Source: an uncultured Lachnospiraceae bacterium (lineage in GTDB: Bacteria; Bacillota; Clostridia; Lachnospirales; Lachnospiraceae). From it: DNA of 51,884 bases. The DNA lies in the NCBI GenBank assembly GCA_947564645.1, contig CANOCU010000026.1, forward strand, positions 1 through 51,884, written 5' to 3'. This document shows, in pieces, positions 41,376 through 49,422 of this stretch (position 1 is its first letter; the number at the start of each line of letters is the position of its first letter). The notes under the pieces were generated by a model that was not told the origin of the DNA, did no database searches, and saw only the letters and a list, made by a program, of their open reading frames with translations. Position numbers and translations under genes: made by a program.

Positions 41376-41410
41376 TCCATTGGCTAACTTAAAAAGAAGC
41401 GGGGAAATAA

Positions 41411-43426
41411 ATGGCTACGATAAATATCCTGGATCATCAGACGATAGACAAGATTGCGGCCGGCGAGATGGTGGAGCGGCCTTCCAGTGTGGTGAAAGAG
41501 CTGGTGGAGAATGCCATCGACGCCGGCGCGGATGCGGTCACGGTGGAGATCAGGGACGGTGGAACTTCGCTGATCCGCGTTACGGATAACGGAGGCGGGA
41601 TCGAGAAATCCCAGGTGCGAAACGCCTTCCTGCGCCATGCCACCAGTAAGATCACATCGGCAGATGATTTGACTGACTTAGTCAGTCTTGGGTTTCGCGG
41701 GGAAGCGCTCGCCAGCATCGCCGCCGTCTCCATGGTGGAACTGATCACCAAGGTGCCGGAGGATCTGACAGGGATCCGCTATGTGATCGAAGGCGGTTTA
41801 GAGAAGGAGCAGGAGGAGATCGGCGCCCCGGAGGGTACCACGATCCTGGTGCGGAACCTTTTCTTTAACACACCGCCCCGGAAGAAATTCTTAAAGCAAC
41901 CGCAGACGGAAGGCTCTTATGTGGCGGACCTGATGGAACATCTCGCCTTGTCCAACCCGCAGGTCTCCTTCAAATTTATTCTGAACGGCCAGACCAGATT
42001 CTATACCACGGGCAACAACGAACTGCGGGAGATCATTTATCGTATTTACGGTAAGGATATGGCGGCGCAGCTGCTTCCTTTTTCCTGGCAGGGGGAAGGA
42101 ATGGCAGTCAGCGGATTCCTGGGTAAGCCGGTGATCAACCGCGCCAACCGTAACTATGAGATTTTCTATATCAATGGCAGATATATTAAGAGCAGTATGA
42201 TCAGCAAGGCCATAGAGGAGGGCTACCGGGAATACTTAATGCAGCATAAATTCCCGTTCTGCGTACTGCATTTCCGGATCGATACGAAACGGATCGACGT
42301 CAATGTGCATCCCACGAAGATGGAAGTGCGGATCGCCGACGGACCGGCTTTCTATGAGGCGGTAAGAGAGGCCATCCACGACGCCCTCGGCAGGCAGGAG
42401 ATGATCCCGGAAGTCAGTCTGGCAGACCGGCAGGAACAGGCGAAGGAGCGGGCAGATGAGAAGAGCGCCAGGATGCGCGACGCCGCCCTGCCCGTGCCGG
42501 AACCCTTCGAGCGAAGGCGGATCGCCGAAATGCCGGAATCTGAGCGGAAGATACAAAATGCCGGCGCACTGCGGCATACCGCCTCCGATAACACTGGCCG
42601 CATGGAGCAGAGACGCACAGACTATGAGATCACGACCGGGGAACGAGGAGATCCTTCCCGCAATACGATACATTCTCCCGCGGCCTATCACACGGACAAG
42701 GGGAGCGGGAGCTTTCAGGACGAGACGGCGGCGAAACCTGCAGCTGTAGCGCTGCCGGAAGATACGGTATTGCCGCCGGCAGAACCGGCAGCACAGTCGG
42801 TTCAGATGGAACTGTTCGCGGATAAGATACTGTCGGAGCCTGCCAGGCAGCGTTTCGAACTGATCGGCCAGATTTTCGATACCTACTGGCTGATCTCTTA
42901 TGAGGACAAACTGCTGATCATCGACCAGCACGCGGCCCATGAGAAGATCAAATATGAGCGGTTTATGAAGCGGTTCAGAGAACATGCGATCGTCTCCCAG
43001 ACGATGAATCCGCCCGTGGTGGTGACGCTGACCGGTAAAGAGCGGGCGTGCTATCTTGGACATGCCGGCGATTTCGAGGCCCTCGGATTCCAGATCGAGG
43101 AGTTCGGCGGCAGCGAGTATGCCATCCGGGGCGTGCCCATGGATCTGTATGGCTATGAGGAGAAGACCCTTTTTCAGGAGATACTGGATGAACTGGCGGG
43201 AGAATCCGTGACCGGTACGCCGGAGAGCATCCGGATGCGCATCGCCACCATGGCCTGCAAGGCGGCGGTCAAAGGCAATATGCGGCTGGACAGACAGGAG
43301 GCGGAACGGCTGATCGACGAGCTGCTGACGCTGGACAATCCTTATCATTGTCCCCACGGCAGGCCGACCGTTATCTCCATGAGCAAATATGAACTGGAAA
43401 AGAAATTTAAGAGGATAGTGAGTTGA
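41411..43426 (+). CDS. mutL: DNA mismatch repair endonuclease MutL
   Basis: 671-aa protein. The N-terminal GHKL ATPase has ELVENAIDAGADAV and DNGGGIEKSQ; GFRGEALASIAAV is the lid region. A low-complexity linker covers about residues 335-465. The C-terminal domain has the metal-binding endonuclease motif DQHAAHEKIKYE starting at D505, and the CPHGRP motif near the end, so this is the nicking form used by bacteria without MutH. Its stop overlaps the miaA start. Confidence 0.98.
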   Translation: MATINILDHQTIDKIAAGEMVERPSSVVKELVENAIDAGADAVTVEIRDGGTSLIRVTDNGGGIEKSQVRNAFLRHATSKITSADDLTDLVSLGFRGEALASIAAVSMVELITKVPEDLTGIRYVIEGGLEKEQEEIGAPEGTTILVRNLFFNTPPRKKFLKQPQTEGSYVADLMEHLALSNPQVSFKFILNGQTRFYTTGNNELREIIYRIYGKDMAAQLLPFSWQGEGMAVSGFLGKPVINRANRNYEIFYINGRYIKSSMISKAIEEGYREYLMQHKFPFCVLHFRIDTKRIDVNVHPTKMEVRIADGPAFYEAVREAIHDALGRQEMIPEVSLADRQEQAKERADEKSARMRDAALPVPEPFERRRIAEMPESERKIQNAGALRHTASDNTGRMEQRRTDYEITTGERGDPSRNTIHSPAAYHTDKGSGSFQDETAAKPAAVALPEDTVLPPAEPAAQSVQMELFADKILSEPARQRFELIGQIFDTYWLISYEDKLLIIDQHAAHEKIKYERFMKRFREHAIVSQTMNPPVVVTLTGKERACYLGHAGDFEALGFQIEEFGGSEYAIRGVPMDLYGYEEKTLFQEILDELAGESVTGTPESIRMRIATMACKAAVKGNMRLDRQEAERLIDELLTLDNPYHCPHGRPTVISMSKYELEKKFKRIVS

Positions 43427-44388
43427 CATTGACACAGACGGTGCATAAGCCCGGCCTCGTGATCCTGACCGGACCGACGGCCGTCGGAAAATCAGAGCTT
43501 TCCATAGAACTTGCCGGACGGATCGGCGGGGAGATTATTTCCGCCGATTCGATGCAGGTCTACCGGCGTATGGATATCGGCTCGGCCAAGATCGGGCCGG
43601 AGCAGACGGGCGGTATTCCCCATCACCTGATCGACGTGCTGGAACCGACCGAGGAATTTAATGTGGTCGCCTTCCAGAGGCTGGCGAAGGAAGCCATGGC
43701 AGGGATCTATGCGCGGGGGCATATTCCCGTGGTGGTGGGCGGCACGGGGTTCTATATTCAGGCGCTGCTTTACGACATCGATTTTACCGAAAACGATGAA
43801 GATACCGCACTGCGCGCCCGTCTGGAGGAGACGGCCGCCACCCGGGGAAGCGAGGCGCTCTATGAACGGCTGCGGCAGATCGATCCGGAGTCCTGCGAGA
43901 GCATCCATGCCCACAATGTCAAGCGTGTCATCCGGGCCATCGAATTCTACGAAAAGACCGGAACGAAGATCTCGGAGCACAACAGACAGCAGCGGGAGCG
44001 CACTTCCCCTTACAACTTCGCCTATTTCGTGCTGAATGACGACAGACAGAGGCTGTATGACCGGATCGAGGAGCGCGTCGATCAGATGTTAAAGCAGGGG
44101 CTTCTGGAGGAAGTGTCCGCACTGGCCGCCGAAGGCTGCACGAGAGACATGGTGTCCATGCAGGGGCTTGGCTACAAGGAGATCCTGGATTATCTGGACG
44201 GCAGATGCACACTGGAAGAGGCGGTATACACGCTGAAACGGGATACCCGGCATTTTGCCAAGAGACAGCTCACCTGGTTTCGCAGAGAGCGGGACGTCCT
44301 TTGGATCGAGAAACCGGCGTACGGATATGACAACTCCCGCATTCTGGAATATATGATGAGAGAATTAAGAGACAGGAATATTATGTAA
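43423..44388 (+). CDS. miaA: tRNA dimethylallyltransferase
   Basis: 321-aa enzyme that transfers the dimethylallyl group to A37 of tRNAs, the step before MiaB. P-loop GPTAVGKSELS near residue 17, substrate motif SADSMQVYRRMDIGSAK, and VVVGGTGFYIQALLYDI. TTG 43423 is the start, overlapping the mutL stop by 4 nt, with GAGGAT 6 nt upstream. A second TTG is two codons down. No hfq follows, unlike many genomes. Confidence 0.96.
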   Translation: MTLTQTVHKPGLVILTGPTAVGKSELSIELAGRIGGEIISADSMQVYRRMDIGSAKIGPEQTGGIPHHLIDVLEPTEEFNVVAFQRLAKEAMAGIYARGHIPVVVGGTGFYIQALLYDIDFTENDEDTALRARLEETAATRGSEALYERLRQIDPESCESIHAHNVKRVIRAIEFYEKTGTKISEHNRQQRERTSPYNFAYFVLNDDRQRLYDRIEERVDQMLKQGLLEEVSALAAEGCTRDMVSMQGLGYKEILDYLDGRCTLEEAVYTLKRDTRHFAKRQLTWFRRERDVLWIEKPAYGYDNSRILEYMMRELRDRNIM

Positions 44389-44399
44389 ACCAAAAGACT

Positions 44400-44441
44400 T
44401 ATAGTAAACGGAATTTCTAATTTCTAATGTCGTTAACGATA
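44400..44441 (+). repeat. Near-palindromic intergenic element, copy D (42 nt, with internal duplication)
   Basis: Ends TATAGTAAACG and CGTTAACGATA, core GAATTTCTAATTTCTAATGT. The 7-nt word ATTTCTA is present twice in tandem, explaining 42 nt instead of 35. It lies 11 bp after the miaA stop and 17 bp before the next start. Confidence 0.88.
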
Positions 44442-44458
44442 GAAAGGCAGTTAAGATC

Positions 44459-45784
44459 ATGGCAAACACGACCAATTCCATTTATAATGCGGCCCTGACC
44501 GGCCAATACGCCCGTTTCGGCATCTCCGAGCCGGTGCTCCGTTTCGGAGAGGAGATTCTTTCCTCCCTGCAGGAGCGTTTCCGGCAGATCGACGAGACGG
44601 CAGAGTACAATCAGTTGAAAGTGACGCTGGCCATGCAGGAATGCCGGGTCAGCGAGGCCTGTCTTCTGGGCACCACGGGCTACGGCTACAACGATCTGGG
44701 CCGGGATACGCTGGAACGGGTATATGCTTCCTTCTTCCACACGGAGGACGCGCTGGTGCGTCCGCAGATCACCTGCGGCACCCATGCGCTGGCGTTAGCG
44801 CTGATGAGCAACCTGCGTCCCGGTGACGAACTGTTATCCCCGGTGGGAAAACCCTACGACACGTTGGAAGAGGTGATCGGCATCCGCCCCTCCAGAGGGT
44901 CCCTGAGAGAATACGGCATTTCCTACAGACAGGTGGATCTTCTGCCGGACGGTTCCTTCGACTATGAGGGCATCCGCGCCGCCATCCAGGAGCAAACGAA
45001 GCTGGTGACGATCCAGCGCTCCAAGGGCTATCAGACTAGACCGACGCTGTCCGTGGCCCGCATCGGCAAACTGATCCGCTTTATCAAGGAGATCCGCCCG
45101 GATATCCTCTGCATGGTGGACAACTGCTACGGGGAATTCGTGGAGACCATCGAGCCCACGGATGTGGGAGCGGACATGGTGGTGGGTTCCCTGATCAAGA
45201 ACCCCGGCGGCGGTCTGGCCCCCATCGGCGGCTATATCGCGGGCCGGAAGGAGTGCGTGGAGAACGCGGCCTACCGCCTGACCTCTCCGGGCCTCGGCAA
45301 AGAGGTGGGCGCCTCCCTGGGGGCATTATCCTCCTTCTATCAGGGCCTGTTCCTCGCCCCCACGGTGACGGCAAGCGCCCTGAAAGGCGCCGTTTTCGCG
45401 GCCAATCTCTATGAAAGGCTCGGGTTTCCGGTGGTGCCGGACGGACAGGAGAGCAGGCACGACATCATCCAGGCCGTCACCTTCGGTTCCCCCGAGGGCG
45501 TGATCGCCTTCTGTCAGGGGATCCAGGCCGCAGCCTCCGTGGACAGCTTCGTGACCCCGGAGCCCTGGGATATGCCCGGCTACGATTCCAAGGTGATCAT
45601 GGCCGCAGGCGCCTTCGTGTCCGGTTCCTCCATAGAGTTGAGCGCTGACGGCCCCATCAAGCCTCCCTACGCGGTCTATTTCCAGGGCGGCCTGACGTTT
45701 CCACACGCCAAGCTTGGAATCCTGAAGACCCTGCAGAATCTGATCGATCAGGGCGTGATCTTGGCCGATCTCTGCAGAGTTTAG
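44459..45784 (+). CDS. PLP-dependent methionine gamma-lyase-like protein (YnbB/aluminium resistance family)
   Basis: 441-aa fold-type I PLP enzyme. The Schiff-base Lys is probably K247 in VGSLIKNPGGGLAPIGGY; GTTGYGYNDLGRD, ITCGTHALALAL and MVDNCYGEFVE are family motifs. It is annotated elsewhere as methionine gamma-lyase-like or aluminium resistance protein; real activity is uncertain. In Bacillus, ynbB lies near the glnR region, and in Clostridia often after miaA. The gene is richer in C-ending codons than its neighbours. Repeat copy D lies just upstream. Confidence 0.92.
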   Translation: MANTTNSIYNAALTGQYARFGISEPVLRFGEEILSSLQERFRQIDETAEYNQLKVTLAMQECRVSEACLLGTTGYGYNDLGRDTLERVYASFFHTEDALVRPQITCGTHALALALMSNLRPGDELLSPVGKPYDTLEEVIGIRPSRGSLREYGISYRQVDLLPDGSFDYEGIRAAIQEQTKLVTIQRSKGYQTRPTLSVARIGKLIRFIKEIRPDILCMVDNCYGEFVETIEPTDVGADMVVGSLIKNPGGGLAPIGGYIAGRKECVENAAYRLTSPGLGKEVGASLGALSSFYQGLFLAPTVTASALKGAVFAANLYERLGFPVVPDGQESRHDIIQAVTFGSPEGVIAFCQGIQAAASVDSFVTPEPWDMPGYDSKVIMAAGAFVSGSSIELSADGPIKPPYAVYFQGGLTFPHAKLGILKTLQNLIDQGVILADLCRV

Positions 45785-45883
45785 AAATTATACCGGAACT
45801 TTTAGTGAAAATTTACCAATTTTTGTATACATCAAAAAGGGGTTGTGATAAAATGAGCGTTGAGAAAGGAGAACCTGTTTCCT

Positions 45884-46120
45884 ATGCGTAAGAACAATTG
45901 GGCTTGTTTTCTGTTGATTTTGGCAGGTATTGTGATCGGAGGGTTTATCGGAAGCCTTTTTCCGAATACATGGCTTAATTATGGTCAGTCCTTCGGGCTT
46001 TCGTCGCCTCTGGTGTTGGACCTTGGTATCTTAAGCGTTACGTTTGGCCTGTCGATCAAGATCACGATCGCAAGTATACTGGGTATTGCAGCGGCAGTCG
46101 TTATCTATCGTTTTATTTGA
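45884..46120 (+). CDS. DUF4321 small membrane protein
   Basis: 78-aa protein with two membrane helices (ACFLLILAGIVIGGFIGSLF and IASILGIAAAVVIYRF) and the family motif LDLGILSVTFGLSIKI. ATG 45884 has AAGGAGA 11 nt upstream; a TTG at 45860 is above it. Function unknown. In Clostridia it usually begins the maf-radC-mreB cluster; maf is absent here. Confidence 0.88.
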   Translation: MRKNNWACFLLILAGIVIGGFIGSLFPNTWLNYGQSFGLSSPLVLDLGILSVTFGLSIKITIASILGIAAAVVIYRFI

Positions 46121-46248
46121 CCGGCGTCCGTTATGCATTGGCTTCGTACAGGAAGCAGATCATTGGTTTGGATCAGGAGCTGGCCGATTCCTGATCAGAA
46201 ATCTTCCCCGTCGTGTCAGGAGAGAGAAGCTGTCGGGAAAGAGGTTGC

Positions 46249-46980
46249 ATGAAATCAGGCAAGTGTGAGAACAATGAGTATTACAGGATACAGAATCTTC
46301 CATATGAGAAATTTATTGCCTTTGGAAGCAGGGCGCTTACGGACTCTGAACTGCTGGCGATTCTCTTACGATCGGGAAGCCATGGCAGGAGCGCCTGCCT
46401 GTTGGGAGAAGAAGTTCTGAATAAGATCACCTGCTATGGCAATGGACTGTCGGGGTTATATCATATACCGCTCAAAAGTCTGCAGGAGATTGACGGAATC
46501 GGTGAAGTGAAGGCGATTCAGCTTAAGAGCGTAGCGGAACTGAGTACCAGAATGGCACAGGCGAAGGCGAAGGACGGACTGTCTTTTCTAAGACCCAGTT
46601 CCGTGGCAGATTATTATATGGAACGATTTCGCCATGAAAATGTAGAATATATCATGCTGCTTCTGGTAGATTGCGGAATGCATCTGATCGAGGAGCACAT
46701 TCTTTCAAAGGGGACGGTCAATGCGTCATTGATCTCACCCAGAGAGGTTTTTATCTATGCATTGCAGGTACAGGCAGCCGGGGTCATGCTTTTGCATAAT
46801 CATCCCGGCGGCAACCCGATTCCCAGTGACAATGATTTCAAAGTCACAGAGCGTATCAGGAAAGTAGGTGTGCTAACGGACATACCGCTTCTTGATCATA
46901 TCATCATCGGGGACAATCAATATTTCAGCTTCAAAGAGAGTCAATTGATGAAGCTAGAAGAAAGAGAGGACGGGCTGTAA
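46249..46980 (+). CDS. radC: RadC family JAMM/MPN domain protein
   Basis: 243-aa protein of the RadC family. The N-terminal HhH-like region is ERL-type (RALTDSELLAILLRSG and IDGIGEVKAIQLKS); the metalloprotease-like JAMM motif is complete: HNHPGGNPIPSDND with H183, H185 and D196. Despite the name, a direct repair role is not established. ATG 46249 has AAGAGGTT upstream. It shares one base with the mreB start. Confidence 0.93.
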   Translation: MKSGKCENNEYYRIQNLPYEKFIAFGSRALTDSELLAILLRSGSHGRSACLLGEEVLNKITCYGNGLSGLYHIPLKSLQEIDGIGEVKAIQLKSVAELSTRMAQAKAKDGLSFLRPSSVADYYMERFRHENVEYIMLLLVDCGMHLIEEHILSKGTVNASLISPREVFIYALQVQAAGVMLLHNHPGGNPIPSDNDFKVTERIRKVGVLTDIPLLDHIIIGDNQYFSFKESQLMKLEEREDGL

Positions 46981-47990
46981 TGGCTAACAACGCATTTGGA
47001 ATTGACTTAGGAACCAGTAACATCAAAATATATAATCGTGCGGATGATGAAGTCTTTGTGGAAAAGAACATGATCGCCATTGAGAATAAAAAGAATCTTT
47101 TCGCTTATGGAGATTCGGCTTTTGAGATGTACGAGAAAGCTCCCAGTAATATCCATATCTCTTATCCGCTCAGTAACGGGGTGATTGCGGATATTCAGAA
47201 CATGGAACTTCTGGTGAAATATTTTCTGAGTGATCTGATGAAGAATAATGTGAAACCGGCAGACTATTATATTGCGGTTCCCTGGGATGTAACGGAAGTG
47301 GAGAAGCGGGCTTTTAAAGACCTGATCAAGGAATCCAATGTGAAAGCAAAGAAGGTCATGGTAGTGGATAAGGCTGTTGCAGACGGACTGGGGTTGGGGA
47401 TCGATGTCAAAAATTCCCAGGGCGTTCTGGTCGTAAACGTCGGATTTGACACGACCGAGATCTCCATCCTGTCTCTTGGCGGAATTGTCTTAAGCAAGCT
47501 GATCAAAGTGGGAGGCCGCAAGTTTGATGACGCGATCAAGGCGGCGGTCCGCAGGGAATACAGTCTCATCATCGGCGGCAAGACTGCAGAGGTGGTCAAG
47601 ACCTCACTCCTGGAACTGGAGGAAGCGCAGACGGGAGCCGTGGTTTATGGTCGCGATATTGTAACAGGGCTTCCGGTAGAGCGTGAGATACCGACGCAGC
47701 TGGTTGACGAGTGTCTCATAGAACATTTTAATACGATAATCGATAATGTGAAGGTTATTTTGGAGCGCACGCCTCCGGAGCTTGCAGCAGATATCTACCG
47801 GCATGGCGTTTATCTGACCGGCGGCGCATCCCAGGTCAGTAAACTGGCGCAGCTTCTGAGCAAGGGGACCGGATTGAAAGTCAATGTCTCGGAGAATCCT
47901 GTGACCAGTGTGGCGCTTGGACTTGCCAAGATTATCAACGAAGATAATTATAAAACGGTGGCATATGCAATAGAAGGAATGAGTAAATGA
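46980..47990 (+). CDS. mreB: Rod shape-determining protein MreB
   Basis: 336-aa bacterial actin that guides side-wall peptidoglycan synthesis beneath the membrane. Phosphate 1 motif FGIDLGTSNIKIY, phosphate 2 VLVVNVGFDTTEISIL and the adenosine motif VYLTGGASQVSKL are visible. The N-terminal motif differs from the usual GTANTLVY form, so it may be an Mbl-like or divergent paralogue. It overlaps radC by one base and mreC by 4 nt, so the cluster is one operon. Confidence 0.95.
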   Translation: MANNAFGIDLGTSNIKIYNRADDEVFVEKNMIAIENKKNLFAYGDSAFEMYEKAPSNIHISYPLSNGVIADIQNMELLVKYFLSDLMKNNVKPADYYIAVPWDVTEVEKRAFKDLIKESNVKAKKVMVVDKAVADGLGLGIDVKNSQGVLVVNVGFDTTEISILSLGGIVLSKLIKVGGRKFDDAIKAAVRREYSLIIGGKTAEVVKTSLLELEEAQTGAVVYGRDIVTGLPVEREIPTQLVDECLIEHFNTIIDNVKVILERTPPELAADIYRHGVYLTGGASQVSKLAQLLSKGTGLKVNVSENPVTSVALGLAKIINEDNYKTVAYAIEGMSK

Positions 47991-48856
47991 GTCCGATCGT
48001 AAAAAGAAAAGGAGAGAAATTTACTTTACCAAGTAAATATCTCCTTTTTATTTTAACAATCCTGTGCACCGGTATGGTGCTGCTTACTTTTAATACAACG
48101 GTCTTTAGCGGACCATTAAGTTCGATAGCCGGTTATACGATCGTTCCCTTCGCTGAAGGGATCAGTTCGGTTGGCAGCTGGCTTGCAAACCGGTCTGAGG
48201 AGTTGGCGCAGATCAGGGATCTGATCGCGGAAAACGAGGACCTGAAACAGCAGATCGACGAGCTGACGATAGAGAATACCCGCCTGCAGCAGGACCGGTA
48301 TGAACTGACAAATTTAAGGGAATTATACAGCCTGGACGCTCAGTATGATGAATATGAGAAAACGGGAGCGCGTATTATTGCCAGGGATCCCGGCAACTGG
48401 TTTTACTCCTTTGTGATCAATAAGGGAGAGCAGGACGGGATCGCTGTGGATATGAATGTTATTGCGGGCAGCGGTCTGGTAGGGCGTATCGTGGACGTCG
48501 GGTCGAACTGGGCAAAAGTCAAGGCAATCATTGCGGATGATTCCAATGTGAGCGCCATGGTATTGTCCAGTTCCGATACCATGATCGTTTCCGGCAATCT
48601 GAAGCTCTATGCTACGGGCGTAATTGAATTTGGGCAGCTGATAGACAGTGAGAATATGGTCGTGGAAGGCGATAAGATCGTTACATCCAATATCAGCGAT
48701 AAATATTTGCCCGGGGTTCTGATCGGATATATCAGCAAGATCGACCAGGATTCCAATAATCTGACCAAATCCGGCAATATCACACCGGCAGTGGATTTTG
48801 AGCATTTGGAGGAAGTGCTCGTTATCATGCAGCTGAAACAGACGATCACGGATTGA
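47987..48856 (+). CDS. mreC: Rod shape-determining protein MreC
   Basis: 289-aa membrane-anchored scaffold of the elongation complex. Membrane helix at about 18-38 (KYLLFILTILCTGMVLLTF), coiled coil at about 75-110 (LIAENEDLKQQIDELTIENT), then the beta-barrel domains with GLVGRIVDVGSNWAKV. Starts in ATGA overlapping the mreB stop by 4 nt. Confidence 0.95.
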   Translation: MSPIVKRKGEKFTLPSKYLLFILTILCTGMVLLTFNTTVFSGPLSSIAGYTIVPFAEGISSVGSWLANRSEELAQIRDLIAENEDLKQQIDELTIENTRLQQDRYELTNLRELYSLDAQYDEYEKTGARIIARDPGNWFYSFVINKGEQDGIAVDMNVIAGSGLVGRIVDVGSNWAKVKAIIADDSNVSAMVLSSSDTMIVSGNLKLYATGVIEFGQLIDSENMVVEGDKIVTSNISDKYLPGVLIGYISKIDQDSNNLTKSGNITPAVDFEHLEEVLVIMQLKQTITD

Positions 48857-48897
48857 CGAAAAGCGGCTGCAGGGGATAGTTTGAAGTAGAGGTGGAT

Positions 48898-49422
48898 ATG
48901 AAACTGAGACGCGGGTTGATCACAGCCTTTTTAATCTTTATATGCTTCTTATTGCAGTGTACTGTTTTTCGAAGCCTGGCTTTTGGCGGAATTGTTCCGA
49001 ATCTTATGATCGTGCTGTCCGCTTCCTTTGGCTTTATGCGAGGGGAGAAGACCGGCCTTTTGATCGGTTTTTTCTGCGGTCTTCTGATAGACATCTTTTT
49101 TGGTAATACGATTGGCTTTTATGCCCTGATCTATATGTATATAGGATATATGAACGGCAAGTTCTGTACTGTTTTTTATCCGCAGGATATCAAACTTCCG
49201 ATAGCGCTTATCCTGGGAAGTGATCTTTTCTATGGGTTTATCTGTTATGTGATCATGTTCCTGTTACGGAGCAGATTTGAATTCGGATATTATTTTGTGC
49301 ATATTATATTGCCGGAAATTGTCTATACGATCGTTATTACTATATTTTTGTATCCGCTCATTCTCTGGATCAACACCAGTCTGGAGCGCAGCGAACTAAG
49401 GAGTGGCAAGAAGTTTGTTTGA
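48898..49422 (+). CDS. mreD: Rod shape-determining protein MreD
   Basis: 174-aa integral membrane protein with about five or six hydrophobic segments (LITAFLIFICFLLQCTVF, GLLIGFFCGLLIDIFFG). FGFMRGEKTGLLIGFFCGLL is typical of MreD. ATG 48898 follows AGAGGTGG. It overlaps the PBP2 gene start. Confidence 0.92.
   Translation: MKLRRGLITAFLIFICFLLQCTVFRSLAFGGIVPNLMIVLSASFGFMRGEKTGLLIGFFCGLLIDIFFGNTIGFYALIYMYIGYMNGKFCTVFYPQDIKLPIALILGSDLFYGFICYVIMFLLRSRFEFGYYFVHIILPEIVYTIVITIFLYPLILWINTSLERSELRSGKKFV

Noticed and set aside
42236-43435. 399-aa frame on the minus strand inside mutL
   Set aside because: Shadow frame; mutL motifs including the endonuclease motif lie on the plus strand.
46121-46248. 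Possible remnant of a maf gene between DUF4321 and radC
   Set aside because: maf is common at this position and one frame reads RYALASYRKQIIGL, faintly like a Maf start, but a stop soon follows and the similarity is too short to support a pseudogene.
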